A stretch of 64,000 nucleotides of DNA from Chrysogorgia sp. JL179-B06 (taxonomy: Eukaryota; Cnidaria; Anthozoa; Scleralcyonacea; Chrysogorgiidae). Positions 1-9,695 of the stretch are shown piece by piece; position 1 is the first letter of the stretch; each line of letters opens with the position of its first letter. Made by a program: the position numbers and the translations under genes. The notes beneath the pieces are model-generated. The model was not told the origin of the DNA. It did no database searches and saw only the letters and a list, made by a program, of their open reading frames with translations. Where the stretch lies: the NCBI GenBank assembly GCA_035772405.1, contig JAYKKM010000193.1, forward strand, positions 3,688,501 through 3,752,500, given 5' to 3'.

Positions 1-762
1 AAGAAAACAAGTGCAGAATGTGCGGTAGAGCAGATGAGACGATAAATCATATGTTAAGTGAATGAAGTAAAATGGCTCAGAAGGAATATAAGAGTGGACA
101 TGATTGGATGGGGAAAAGAATACATTGGGGCGTGTGCAAAAAAAAAAAGATTCATGTTAAGGAGAAATTGTATGAGCACGAACCAGCACCTGTAACAGAA
201 AATGAAGAATGTAAGATAATGTGGGACTTTAATGTTCAAACGGATCATGTGAATGAAGCCAGACGACCAGATATGATTATCATCGATAAAGTGAAGAAAG
301 TATGCCAAATTGTAGATTTCGCAGTTCCCTATGACACAAGGGTAAACACGATGGAAGTAGAAAAGATAGAAAAATACCAAGACCCCAGTGATCATAGGGG
401 CGTTGGCAACAACACCAAAAAATATTTGCAAAATAATGGAGGATATCGAAATTAAGACCAGGACATCAAGACCACCAAAAATAAATTGGTGCTATATAAG
501 TTATTTTATTGAATTTTTATGAACTTTTCTTTTTACGATTTATTTTTACTTTAATTTTATTTTTATTTATTTTTATTTTTACTGTAATTATAGTGTGTAT
601 TTTATTTAGTTTCCACTTCTGTAGAACCTTTTTATATATGTAAACACACGGCCTTATGAAAAACAACCTTTTAATTTCCTTTTCTTTCTTTTTTAAAAAT
701 TGTATGGTTGATAAGCTACCGTGTATAAATATTATTCAATACAAATACAAATACAAATACAT
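1..762 (+). mobile_element. LINE 3' fragment, decayed
   Basis: C-terminal piece of a non-LTR retrotransposon protein, cut by the window edge. The first bases encode a C-x2-C...H-x4 zinc-knuckle-like string (CRMCGRADETINH) followed by an in-frame stop. The open frame 72-455 then shows a D-rich block (WDFNVQTDHVNEARRPDMI) and IVDFAVPYDTRV...EKIEKYQD. I recognise these as the C-terminal region downstream of reverse transcriptase in an invertebrate LINE family. The reading frame is lost near 400. An AT-rich 3' region ends in a short ATACA/AATAC repeat at 738-760, typical of a LINE tail. Not functional. Confidence 0.6.
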
Positions 763-911
763 TGGAGTTGCAGAAAACCGTTATCATTCGTTCTGCTAGG
801 ATCCTCAGGAAAGTTCTTGAAATTTGAAGTGTCTAATTGTTGACACTGAACTTCAGGAACTATAATACCGTTGAGAATATGATCAATGTGAAAGTGATAC
901 AAAATAATAAT

Positions 912-1003
912 TGTTATGTTATGTTATGTTATGTTATGTTATGTTATGTTATGTTATGTTATGTTATGTTATGTTATGTTATATAATAATAATAATAATA
1001 ATA
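912..1003. repeat. (ATGTT)n and (AAT)n microsatellites
   Basis: About 13 perfect copies of a TTATG pentamer (913-980) run directly into an AAT triplet run (982-1002). It probably grew from a LINE tail. Confidence 0.95.
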
Positions 1004-1200
1004 GATGTAGATGTGGTAATCTGGTGCAGAAGAAATTCGAGAAATTAGACAACTACTCTGAACTACGAGTGGAAGTAGCTAGAATGTGGAATAAAAAGAC
1101 GGTAGTGGTACCAATTATAATAGAAGGGTGGATGGCCGACGTGTTAGGAGGTCGTGAACATACTTGCAAGATGGAGAGCCCACCACATTTGTAGTGGCGG
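1004..1200 (+). pseudogene. Second LINE C-terminal remnant
   Basis: The frame 916-1194 after the microsatellite encodes YSELRVEVARMWNKKTVVVPIIIEG. This is the segment that normally follows the EKIEKYQD block seen at 380-400 in the same LINE family. It may be the displaced end of the first fragment, split by repeat expansion. Low information content, so only moderately supported. Confidence 0.4.
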
Positions 1201-1377
1201 GCAACTTCAAGTGGTAATAATTTTATAACTCTTGCATTGTATATGGGAACTTTATGCAAAATTATGATCGTGATTATCAAACTAACCAATCAATTACTGA
1301 ATTAAAGGTGCGATTTGTTGACGAAAAAGCTAGAATGAAAGGCAGGGGATTCGTGGAAGTTATGAAATAAAAATGGG

Positions 1378-2390
1378 ATGATGACTTTCCAGAATACAAC
1401 TGGATTTCGAAACAGCGCCTCCGTGCTAATGCTTCAGAAGGAGATCATAAACTTGGTACTCGTCCACAAAAGAAGTGTTGAAACAATTAACATGGATCGA
1501 GCATTGACACCACAGACCAAACAGAGAGCGAAAACGGTAATGAACATGATCATGATCCAATTGGAGACTTTGTTGATGCGTCACGAATAGAGATTGAACA
1601 ATATTTTGGTGAGGCTCAAACAGATGATATGAATGAACCTCCAATATAGGAAGAAGCAGAACTGAATACCTAATTCAGACAGGTATTTGATGAAGTAACA
1701 TCTGTTGTGAATATAGAAAACAAACCAAGGAATTGCTTACTAAAAGTAAAATTAAACCAAGAGATTTTAAAAGCTGTTAACAACATCCTTGGAAAGCACA
1801 TAAATAATGCCAGTGACATTTGTTTTATTGATGATAGTATATACGCTATGTGTCGAGCCATTAACCAGCGAATGGGTGGGAAAAGAAAGATACCTAACAA
1901 AAGTAATGGAAAAGGGAAAGGAAACCGACAACAATTGAAAATGGATAAACTAATAAAGAAATTAAGAAGCTGAAAATGAACTCTAAAGAAGGAAGGTTAG
2001 GAGGAAAGCCAATCATACCATCTTTAAAGGAAAAGACAAAATGCCAACAATTAACAAATAGCCAAACTTCGAATTAACCAAAAACAATGGCTTCGTAGCT
2101 AAGTTTTGAGAAGAATCGCTTGGAAAAGTCAAAACGAACGAGTGAGATGATACGTAACAATTTTATATTTATGAGTAAAATCAATTTGTGAAACCAATAC
2201 GTACACAGGAAGAACACCAGACATGGGTAAATTTGAACAATTCTGAGGAGGTATATGGGAGAACGAACAGATAACAAAGGTACAATCGTGGATGCTAGTC
2301 ATCAGAGACAGGTTGAAATCAAAGATCTCTTCAGTCAGGGAATTTAGTGTCACCCTTCAATTATTAAGCAAGAAAATAAAAAATAAACCC
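1378..2390 (+). pseudogene. LINE pre-reverse-transcriptase fragment, broken
   Basis: Several short frames in the same direction carry blocks typical of the region before the RT domain of invertebrate LINEs. At 1707-1973 the frame encodes a helix-rich segment with AINQRMGGKRKIPNKSNGKG, followed by a basic stretch. At about 2245-2330 there is a Q-F-stop-G-G-I-W-E-N-E block followed by a W that resembles the FW-x-IW-E signature. Stops and frameshifts separate the blocks, so this is a dead copy. Family assignment is from recalled pattern only. Confidence 0.45.
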
Positions 2391-2992
2391 CCGCTGTACA
2401 TCGAGTTTGAGCCGTCGAGCAAACGCCTAAAATGCCGTCGAGAAGCATAAAATTCGAGATTGAAAACGTTATTTCTCGAATACAGATACCGTAAAACATT
2501 TCTAAACATACTTAAGGTAATTCCCCAGTAATTCTCTCCGATATGAAAATTTGCTGAAACTTCCCAGTCTTAAAGTTATTGACATACTTATACTAAAACC
2601 AAAAAAAAAAGTTGGGGTCACCGACCTTGTTTAGAAGATATGGCATATCGCAGTATGGTGACGTCATTGTGACCAATTTACGAGTTGAGTAAAAACCGCA
2701 TTGCATAACTTTTTCTTGAACCTTTTGACAAAGATAATTTTTATTTTTCGCAACTAGTAATTTTATACAAGAAAATATGGTATTTTAGAGAAAAAGAAAT
2801 AGCTAACAGGGTTTATAATTTGCTGCAGACTTTTCTTTTCACCTTAGTGTTTATGTAAATGTAACCTCAATTTTTTAAACTTTTTTTTAAAAATTATACA
2901 CGGGGCCACAGTAATTGGCGTACTGTAAGCTGCAGTGGTATCCCTGCCAGACTTATATTTTATATGTTAATTTACTAATGGCGAATCGAAAT
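2391..2992. other. Intergenic, no gene seen
   Basis: AT-rich non-coding sequence. A block around 2600-2650 (GGTCACCGACCTTGTTTAGA...ATATGGC) resembles 20615-20645 on the other side of the Polinton, so both flanks may belong to one dispersed host repeat. Confidence 0.5.
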
Positions 2993-2998
2993 AAATAA
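2993..2998. repeat. Polinton target-site duplication, left
   Basis: AAATAA immediately outside the left terminus; identical to 20429-20434. Six base pairs is the size made by Polinton integrases. Confidence 0.9.
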
Positions 2999-3172
2999 AG
3001 TAGTATAGAGAGTGGGGCTACGGGCTCACTCGACGCAAACCATAATATGAGTGTGTCAAAGCGACACCAAACTTATGCCAAATCGCAATTCGGCGAAGTT
3101 TGGCATCGTTTCAGCACACTCATATTATGGTTCGCGTCAAGTGATCCCATAAACCCCACTCTCTATACTACT
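2999..3172 (+). repeat. Polinton left terminal inverted repeat, itself palindromic
   Basis: 174 bp. Its reverse complement matches 20255-20428 with a single visible difference. The repeat also reads AGTAGTATAGAGAGTGGGG at its start and the complement of that at its end, and the two halves (about 87 bp each) are complementary with scattered mismatches. The single strand could therefore fold into a long hairpin. Confidence 0.95.
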
Positions 3173-3194
3173 ATAGTGATTTGGTGAGAGCCTG

Positions 3195-3372
3195 ACACCA
3201 TTTCACCGTAATTTAGAAAAATAGAAAGTGCCGTTTCAACATTTTCACAAATTTGTGTCAAACCACATTTAGGAAAATAGTTGTTTCAACATTTTCACAA
3301 ATTTATGTCAAATTACATTTAAAAATAGAAAGTGTCGTTTCGTCATTTTCGCATTTTTGTTTGACAAACTAC
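3195..3372 (-). repeat. Left subterminal repeats (three units)
   Basis: Three diverged units containing GTTTCAACATTTTCACAAAT and a GTCAAA box. They are the inverted counterpart of the larger array at 19727-20130. They lie between the terminal repeat and the polymerase stop codon and could bind replication or integration proteins. The role is inference. Confidence 0.8.
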
Positions 3373-3512
3373 GACCGACACGTTCTGCTGTTGTCTCAAT
3401 TCACGCGCGAAAAAAAACCACTAGATTTTGATTCTAGTGGTGATGTTTATCCAAATGGATAGCGAAATGGTACTCTTTTGATTGGCTAGCAAATAGCCGG
3501 TTGTTTTGCAAG

Positions 3513-6500
3513 TTAGTCTGTTTGCTCACTGTTTTCAGTGGTGTTTCTCACTACAATGTTTTTGTGACCATATGCGTAGGAGTCAATACCATTTTCTAAA
3601 AGGTATCGTTTATCATCAAAGCAGGATAGCGACACTTTATTAATTTCATAACTACCTAGCTGATGTTTGACACTTCTAATGGTCTTCATTGTGTGTCGCA
3701 ATTGTTTCTGCTCAAGTAACACACTTTTATAATCTTCGTGTCTGATCACCTTTTTAATTATATTCTTTCTAATACCTTTAGCAGTTTTCCCACCACCTCC
3801 GTCCTCTTTCAGATAACTGTACATTTTACTACGCAACCCAACGAACTCAATAATTGGTGTTCCAGCGCACTCGTCTTTCATCTTCCCAATAACTTTCTTA
3901 TTCTCCTTAAAAGCGAATGGGTTGTCTGCAGGGTAATCACTATTGTCAAACTTTTCGCGCTCCTCCATGAAGTCGGAGTAGACGTCACCAGTTTTGATTG
4001 TGTACAGCAGACTGTCGGTGTCGGTGAAGTGCAATCTGCAGGTGTCGCTAGAGTACTTTTTCATGATGTAGTTATAGTGAAAGTATGCATACATCAACGT
4101 TTTGCTCAAGTCTAATATACACATTCCCACATATGCGGGTCGATTTAGTGTCAGCGTTTCTTTAACTTTATGGACAGCGACTAAGTTCTCGCTAAATATC
4201 TTGCGAGACACAAACGTCGGCTTCGAGACAAGCTTTTTAAATTTCTTCGCAGTGGTCACTAATCTTACGTCTACACGCTTCCTCAAGTTTTCCATTGTTT
4301 TTCCAAACACACTATTGTTCATCAACTTGAAAAAGTCCTTCTCAAAAGCGTTCTTAGCCGCGGTTCTTTTGACTGTATTAAAGTCGATGTACTTACCCAA
4401 CCACTTAGACTGATCAAACTGTAGGACCCTATGAACCTTTTTGATTTTCAATCCAAGATCCATGTACAACTGTAGATTTCTATAGTGACACACATACTTT
4501 TTTTTGTCCATCAAATTAGTCACCAGCTTCTTCACACCACCAACACTCACATTAAACTTATTTTTAATTTTCGTGCAGTACTCCGACAACATGTCAACAG
4601 TTATCTCCATCTTCTCAGGAGCCAGCGGGTAATCGTTATGTAGGTCATGCAAATGGTCTGGGTACTCCAAGTCGACTTCAAACAGTAAGCCCTTTTTACT
4701 GTCGTTGTGATAGTCACATAGATTAACCTTTTCTATTTCTTTCTTAGTCAACCATTTAAAACCACCCGTGGGGAGACTCTGACTCATTGCCCACCCATAC
4801 AAATTGTTGGCATCAAGGTACATCAAATACTTCGACTCTTTCGATTTATCGTACCCCTTCATGTACTTATTATTTGCCACGCCATGTCTGTTGCATATGT
4901 AGCTCACACCACCACGCATACCTAATTCTACGAACTGGAACATGTCAATGTCAGACAATAATTCGAGCTCCACTCCAGTCATCTTTAACATGGCATCCCA
5001 AGCCAATCCAGGCGATGTGAAATAATGACACGGGTCTAATTTATACTCACGATGACATGTCTTTCTAAAGTTCTCAAAAACGTCGGCGAGCAAGAGCACA
5101 TCGCTTTTCAAATACAGGTCGTGGTACCCACCCATACTTTCAACGTCGAAGTAGTCCCACACATCGATGGCGCGCTCATGCATTTCTTCCGTAATATGCT
5201 CGTCGTTCAGAACGCTGTAGAAGTCCTTTTTGGAGGGTAGCTCGCGTTCATCGAATTTATCAAAGGAGTCCATATAATCGTAGGGATAGACCCCCTTTCT
5301 TGTCATAAGTGCCAACCCGTCGTCACGAAACACTTCTGACGTGTATTTGAAAGCGTCCGTTGGTAGGTTCCTCACCAAGTTGTCTAGACCACTACTCATG
5401 AACTGAAAGCTGTCCAAAAATACCAAGTTTTTTCCAAGCATGAACGCCATGTACTTCTCCATGTTGTTCGGTATCACATTTATGTCTTGACCAAACTTGC
5501 CAATCTCCTGCATAATGAAATGGCTATCGTAACCGCGCAAGTTATGAAAGATCACAGGTATTTTATCAGTCAACTTAAAGTTCACGTTACATTCACGATG
5601 CCCGGACCCTCTGTACTCACCTGACACGTGACAGTGGTCTCTCACTCTAACGTCAGCGCTAATGTATTCAACACTGCAAATATGACAACTCTTAGCCTCG
5701 TCAAAGTCCTTCTTATCGTCATCAGTCAGTATCATCTCTTTGTTGAAGTGACTCTCAGATGTCTCTTTACAATATTCAACAATTTCTAACATCTCCCCAA
5801 TGAACTTGTTAACTGCGTTCTCACCACGATACACTTTCACTGGCTTACTATACTCATTGTCATAGCAACAAACCAATTTATACCCATAACCACAGTCGAC
5901 GTGCCTCTGATAAGCGTTTGTGTAGCTACGCTCACTTGATGGTGTTGTTGTGTGCACCTTCTGTGTGATAGCCTCGAAGTCTGCATACACCACAAATGGT
6001 ACGTTTAGCTGTCTACTAAAATTCTTATATTTCACTTTCTCACCTTTTTGTGGCATTTTAATAGCTTGCTTCCCATTGGTGACCAAACACACTTCAATAT
6101 GACTTTCAAGCACGTCCGCTCGGGTAAAACACTGCAAACAATACCTACAAAAGTGTTTTCTTGCCTTATGCTCTGTCTGACGGTACATGAACTTGTTGAA
6201 GTCGCGAATGTACACATAATGATTGTTGTCATCGGTAGTTATCAACAATAGGTCCATATGGTCAGGATACACCTCCTTAGAAACGTACACAGGGAATGGT
6301 TGCTTATTTTCATACCCAAAAACATTAATGCTAATTTCGTTAGCCTTTTCGATCTTGTTGTAATCTTTGAGTGTGACTGGGAAGTCAATTCCGTCGTAGT
6401 TCAGCTCACTGACACGTCTAGCGTACTTCGACGTTCTATCAGAGTTTTTTCCAACAGGAAACTTATGTGCTAGGTGACACCATCTAAAGCACTCGTTGTC

Positions 6501-7184
6501 GTCCCCATTATTTACGTTTATCAAACCCTTCATACTATTGCGCAGCTCCTTTGGTAACGCAATGTAGCTACTCCCATTCAAAGGTCTATAAATAGCAATA
6601 TTAACGTAGTGCGCATCTATTTTGTCGATAGTCCATCCAGACCCCTCAGATAGCCACCCAGCTATCCGCGTCAAAATCTGTTCCGATCCACGGTTGGCAA
6701 CATCCTCAATATCGTGCTCGTTAATGACGACGAACGTCTCGCTGTTAAAGTAGGCAGTTTTATATGTGGTCTTATCAAGCTCTAAAGCTTTCTCAAAAGT
6801 GACCTTAACTGTCTCTACCACTTTCATCCCATTAGTCTCACCTAGTTCACGTCTCAAAAGGTTGATGACAGCGCTTCTACTACCGTTTACCTGATTGATG
6901 TCTCTAGCGTCAATTACCTCAACTCCATAAGACCTTGCGAACCCTCTCAGTGCTCGATCCAACAGCTGCGTCGACGATGCGTCACTATGGTCTTCAACTG
7001 CGGGTTGTGTTTCTTGGTCTCCAAAAAAGCCGTGAACGTTGGTTGCTCTATCTGTTAGTGGGTTCACGGCGGCCGCATTTGTGTAGCTACCTCGAGTCGC
7101 GCCAGTTCTAACAAGTTTCTTATGCGTCCGCCCACCAACCTCGACTTGTCTTTTTGTCAGTGAGGTTTTCGCGGTCCGACTCAT
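3513..7184 (-). CDS. Protein-primed family-B DNA polymerase (pPolB)
   Basis: 1223 aa; replicates the element by protein priming. Exonuclease motif YADFEA lies near residue 401 and NLRGYDSHF near 551. Polymerase motif A (DANNLYGW) is near 791, motif B (KLMNNSVFGK) near 956 and motif C (TDTDS) near 1054. A C2H2-like finger (CRYCLQCF...H...C) sits near 348. A CHIC...VRDHCH...GHRECN block near 505-530 resembles the zinc-binding core of endonuclease VII/HNH proteins, an insertion I recall from other Polinton polymerases. The start ATG follows AGTATAAGTATAAGCCA. The gene is outermost on the left, facing the terminal repeat, and its last seven residues ENSEQTD recur in the outermost gene on the right. 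Full-length with no breaks. Confidence 0.96.
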   Translation of the reverse strand: MSRTAKTSLTKRQVEVGGRTHKKLVRTGATRGSYTNAAAVNPLTDRATNVHGFFGDQETQPAVEDHSDASSTQLLDRALRGFARSYGVEVIDARDINQVNGSRSAVINLLRRELGETNGMKVVETVKVTFEKALELDKTTYKTAYFNSETFVVINEHDIEDVANRGSEQILTRIAGWLSEGSGWTIDKIDAHYVNIAIYRPLNGSSYIALPKELRNSMKGLINVNNGDDNECFRWCHLAHKFPVGKNSDRTSKYARRVSELNYDGIDFPVTLKDYNKIEKANEISINVFGYENKQPFPVYVSKEVYPDHMDLLLITTDDNNHYVYIRDFNKFMYRQTEHKARKHFCRYCLQCFTRADVLESHIEVCLVTNGKQAIKMPQKGEKVKYKNFSRQLNVPFVVYADFEAITQKVHTTTPSSERSYTNAYQRHVDCGYGYKLVCCYDNEYSKPVKVYRGENAVNKFIGEMLEIVEYCKETSESHFNKEMILTDDDKKDFDEAKSCHICSVEYISADVRVRDHCHVSGEYRGSGHRECNVNFKLTDKIPVIFHNLRGYDSHFIMQEIGKFGQDINVIPNNMEKYMAFMLGKNLVFLDSFQFMSSGLDNLVRNLPTDAFKYTSEVFRDDGLALMTRKGVYPYDYMDSFDKFDERELPSKKDFYSVLNDEHITEEMHERAIDVWDYFDVESMGGYHDLYLKSDVLLLADVFENFRKTCHREYKLDPCHYFTSPGLAWDAMLKMTGVELELLSDIDMFQFVELGMRGGVSYICNRHGVANNKYMKGYDKSKESKYLMYLDANNLYGWAMSQSLPTGGFKWLTKKEIEKVNLCDYHNDSKKGLLFEVDLEYPDHLHDLHNDYPLAPEKMEITVDMLSEYCTKIKNKFNVSVGGVKKLVTNLMDKKKYVCHYRNLQLYMDLGLKIKKVHRVLQFDQSKWLGKYIDFNTVKRTAAKNAFEKDFFKLMNNSVFGKTMENLRKRVDVRLVTTAKKFKKLVSKPTFVSRKIFSENLVAVHKVKETLTLNRPAYVGMCILDLSKTLMYAYFHYNYIMKKYSSDTCRLHFTDTDSLLYTIKTGDVYSDFMEEREKFDNSDYPADNPFAFKENKKVIGKMKDECAGTPIIEFVGLRSKMYSYLKEDGGGGKTAKGIRKNIIKKVIRHEDYKSVLLEQKQLRHTMKTIRSVKHQLGSYEINKVSLSCFDDKRYLLENGIDSYAYGHKNIVVRNTTENSEQTD

Positions 7185-7194
7185 TGGCTTATAC

Positions 7195-7758
7195 TTATAC
7201 TACACTTTTTTTCTTAGCCCACTCGTTGTAATAGTGATCGCCACTTTCACACCATCCCAGCTTTGGGTACACCACCCCAAACAGATTGTCGTCAAACTTC
7301 TCTTTCACCTTTCCGTCTCTAAGGTCTGACACCTTCTCAAGCGTCTCGAGTTGTCTTCTATGACACAACCTAATAATGTAGTACCCATATCTGCTGACGT
7401 TTCTACCCTTTATCAAATTGCATGAGTACAACACATTGACAACTTTCAAGAAGTCCTCTTTTATCAACTCAAGGTGCTCGAACCTTACAACATTCCGTAG
7501 TCTCCTCCCCATCCACCAAGACCGCTTGTGAACGCTTTTTAGTCGTGTGAGTCTCATGTCACTATAACTCTGAACGTAGCCCCATTCGATGTCGCCACAC
7601 TTTGGACACGCGTACCCACCGCGGCCAGTCATGTTTTTCACAACGTCACAATCCGAGCAGTAGTAAATTCTGAAGGTGTCTCCACACTCAATTTTCGTCT
7701 CATTCGCGATCTCATCAATTGTCAAACCAAAACTCATCTGCTTCATAAGTTTGTCCAT
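7195..7758 (-). CDS. Zinc-ribbon protein, unknown function
   Basis: 187 aa from the ATG at 7758; the codon just upstream is GTG. A zinc-ribbon-like motif C-x2-C...C-x2-C (YYCSDCD...YACPKCGD) spans about residues 32-57. The rest is basic and mostly helical. It lies 10 bp upstream of the polymerase start in the same direction, preceded by GTAGTATAAGTG, an AT-rich leader like the polymerase's. It is possibly a replication or transcription accessory protein; no family recognised. Confidence 0.75.
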   Translation of the reverse strand: MDKLMKQMSFGLTIDEIANETKIECGDTFRIYYCSDCDVVKNMTGRGGYACPKCGDIEWGYVQSYSDMRLTRLKSVHKRSWWMGRRLRNVVRFEHLELIKEDFLKVVNVLYSCNLIKGRNVSRYGYYIIRLCHRRQLETLEKVSDLRDGKVKEKFDDNLFGVVYPKLGWCESGDHYYNEWAKKKSVV

Positions 7759-7782
7759 CACTTATACTACTCCAACATTTTT

Positions 7783-8202
7783 TTATCGAGTGAGTACCCA
7801 TACCGCTATTCCACTACCCAAACCTAGCGCACCAACAAACAACAATTGGTATTCCCTCATTTCCGCACTCGGTTGGTAGTAATCCGCAATCTTCGGGCTC
7901 TCAGTGAACACTCGTCCGCTGTAGTGAATAGTCATTACGCTTCTAAGTTCCTCCAACGCGTGGTTTGTGTCATTGATGTCAGCATTAGCGTCTGAGAGCT
8001 GTTGTCGCAAGCGCTGGATCTGATCTTTCTTAGCGATTTCATTTTCGTACCACACTTCTTTCGCATTGGCTAACTGCTCCAACGCATGGTTGTGCCTTTT
8101 CATCTCAGCTTCATAGCCTGTGTGATTAAACTTCGAAAACATAAAGCCAGCGCCTGCAAAAGCCACTGCATTAAATATCCCTCCAGCCACAACACTCGCC
8201 AT
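7783..8202 (-). CDS. Coiled-coil membrane protein
   Basis: 139 aa. An N-terminal glycine/alanine-rich hydrophobic segment (residues 3-22) is followed by a charged heptad-rich coiled coil (about 30-90). A second hydrophobic helix near the C-terminus (LLFVGALGLGSGIAVWVL) ends at the last residues. The layout suggests a small virion or membrane-associated protein anchored at both ends. It is third in a tightly packed minus-strand block. Family unknown. Confidence 0.75.
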   Translation of the reverse strand: MASVVAGGIFNAVAFAGAGFMFSKFNHTGYEAEMKRHNHALEQLANAKEVWYENEIAKKDQIQRLRQQLSDANADINDTNHALEELRSVMTIHYSGRVFTESPKIADYYQPSAEMREYQLLFVGALGLGSGIAVWVLTR

Positions 8203-8206
8203 TAAC

Positions 8207-8449
8207 TTACGTTGATTTGAATGGATCTGTCGGTATCCACTTTTTCGATTGTACCCATTTTACTAACAGCGTTCCTGCACCAACAGCCGCAGCAAGTTTC
8301 ACTGTGCCTCTCACTGTCTCTGGTGTTCCCAATGGTTCTCCCAAGGCCCTTTTAGAAATCATACTAACTACCACAGCACCAGTCGTGACAAGTAGCGCGT
8401 CGTACAATTCGTTCATAAGTTCTTTTCGATCGATCGTGGCCATATACAT
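8207..8449 (-). CDS. Small membrane protein
   Basis: 80 aa, start ATGTATATGG. It has two hydrophobic stretches: LLVTTGAVVVSMI (residues 19-31) and VKLAAAVGAGTLLV (about 50-63). It ends 5 bp before the coiled-coil gene starts. Probably a virion-membrane or assembly factor by context only; no homologous family recognised. Confidence 0.65.
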   Translation of the reverse strand: MYMATIDRKELMNELYDALLVTTGAVVVSMISKRALGEPLGTPETVRGTVKLAAAVGAGTLLVKWVQSKKWIPTDPFKST

Positions 8450-8464
8450 TGTCGTATGTTTTGT

Positions 8465-8809
8465 TCAAGAGTCAAATGTGTCTAGCGCTGGACGACAAGT
8501 TCTACGATTTTCTGGCGCGGGTGATGCAGTACTCACAGGTTCCAGTTGCGTTTCTTTCTCACTGCTAATTGTGTACCACAACGAAGCAGCAGCAATGATA
8601 ACACCAAGCGTTCCAACAATATAACCATAGCTCCACTCACTACCCCGTTCTTCGTTGACTATCATTTCACGCATTTTCTTTTCTTTCGCAGCTTTCGATA
8701 TCTCAGCCAACTTTTTACCAGCGGCGACACGCTTTGGATCCTTCACCTTAACACTTTTCACATCAGCTGTGATCTTAGCTTCAACAGCCGTCTGTGGGTC
8801 CTCAGTCAT
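8465..8809 (-). CDS. Single-pass membrane protein, lysine-rich N-terminus
   Basis: 114 aa. The first 50 residues are rich in K, A and E (VKVKDPKRVAAGKKLAEISK), predicted helical. They are followed by one membrane segment, YIVGTLGVIIAAASLWYTI (about residues 63-81), and a polar tail. First gene of the minus-strand block, diverging from the plus-strand gene at 8942. Unknown function. Confidence 0.7.
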   Translation of the reverse strand: MTEDPQTAVEAKITADVKSVKVKDPKRVAAGKKLAEISKAAKEKKMREMIVNEERGSEWSYGYIVGTLGVIIAAASLWYTISSEKETQLEPVSTASPAPENRRTCRPALDTFDS

Positions 8810-8941
8810 CTAATACACTATCACGTGTTATCTTACTCACAGTTGACCTCACAGGTATCTCACAGTTGACCTCACAGATATCTCACAGTCCCAAACCAAA
8901 CGCACTAAAAAATTAGGATTTTTTTCTGGGAGTATAACATA
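8810..8941. promoter_or_regulatory. Divergent intergenic region with short tandem repeats
   Basis: 132 bp between divergent gene blocks. It holds about two and a half copies of a 22-bp unit (CTCACAGTTGACCTCACAG) at 8836-8888 and ends with GAGTATAACATA before the plus-strand ATG. Likely a bidirectional promoter; the repeats are candidate factor-binding sites. Inferred from position. Confidence 0.55.
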
Positions 8942-9409
8942 ATGACTCAAGCCCGAGAGGTTAGCGAAGCAGATCTTGTCCACATGCGGATAGAAGACTT
9001 TATCAGCGTGTCTATCCCACAAGGCGCCTCTGGACCCGACGTCTTAAAAGAGTACTTATCAGCCTTCGCGCTGCACAACATCTATAGTAAAGATGAGGAA
9101 TCGCTAAAACGATTCAACGCTCAGACTCTCACCACAAAGCGTGTTCACGAGGCTTGGATCAATCTTCAAGAAGACACAGCCAACTGGTGGGTTAATAAGT
9201 TAGCTAACGAGATCCCCGTGTGGTGTTACTTACCATTCAAGCGCCTTATGTTAACAGGTGGTGTCTACTTAGGTAACCCTTGTGAGTCCACCGCTACATT
9301 ACTCGGTAACTACCTCGAGGTGTTCTTAACAATCCTTCTTAACAATCCTTCTATGGAGACCATGCCCGACCAAACTCAAAGCGTGGCTAGAGCTCGCCGC
9401 GAACCGTGA
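8942..9409 (+). CDS. Unknown protein, probable 5' part of a frame-broken gene
   Basis: 155 aa with no recognised domain. The end of this frame looks accidental. An exact 13-bp tandem duplication (9323-9335 and 9336-9348) shifts the frame by one. With a single copy of the unit, the reading frame would run on into the zinc-finger frame at 9423-9695. The last 30 or so residues (NNPSMETMPDQTQ onward) are therefore probably out of frame. Residues 1-127 look like normal coding sequence. Confidence 0.6.
   Translation: MTQAREVSEADLVHMRIEDFISVSIPQGASGPDVLKEYLSAFALHNIYSKDEESLKRFNAQTLTTKRVHEAWINLQEDTANWWVNKLANEIPVWCYLPFKRLMLTGGVYLGNPCESTATLLGNYLEVFLTILLNNPSMETMPDQTQSVARARREP
9323..9348 (+). repeat. 13-bp exact tandem duplication
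   Basis: Two adjacent copies of TTCTTAACAATCC. Thirteen is not a multiple of three, so the duplication changes the reading frame of the gene it sits in. Confidence 0.95.
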
Positions 9410-9422
9410 CGTTAACGTTTGC

Positions 9423-9695
9423 ATGGTGGGGTGTAATGATATACTGAGTGCGGACGACATCGAGGACCACATACGCTCATCCGCCCATCAGAGCTTTGCA
9501 CACGCGCACAACGTGTACGTGTGTTACCCATGCGGTGTGACCACAAACAACCCAATGCATCGCTCAAGACACGAGAGCTCGCAGTCCCATCTTAAAAACT
9601 TAGAGCTTCAGCGGATATTTAACAACGAACAGCAGTTGCCGCAACAGGAGAGAACATTTCTCTGGAGGTATAGTAATCATGGAGAAAGTCGGTAA
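9423..9695 (+). CDS. C2H2-like zinc-finger protein or 3' half of preceding gene
   Basis: 90 aa. It contains C-x2-C-x(about 11)-H...H (CYPCGVTTNNPMHRSRH...H) around residues 34-56, a U1-like/C2H2 finger. The frame is open upstream of this ATG, back through the 13-bp duplication. The two frames are thus best read as one ancestral gene of about 250 aa. The end overlaps the thymidine kinase start by 17 bp. Confidence 0.6.
   Translation: MVGCNDILSADDIEDHIRSSAHQSFAHAHNVYVCYPCGVTTNNPMHRSRHESSQSHLKNLELQRIFNNEQQLPQQERTFLWRYSNHGESR

Noticed and set aside
54..431. Minus-strand 125-aa hydrophobic frame
   Set aside because: Antisense shadow of the LINE fragment, which has a recognisable protein on the plus strand.
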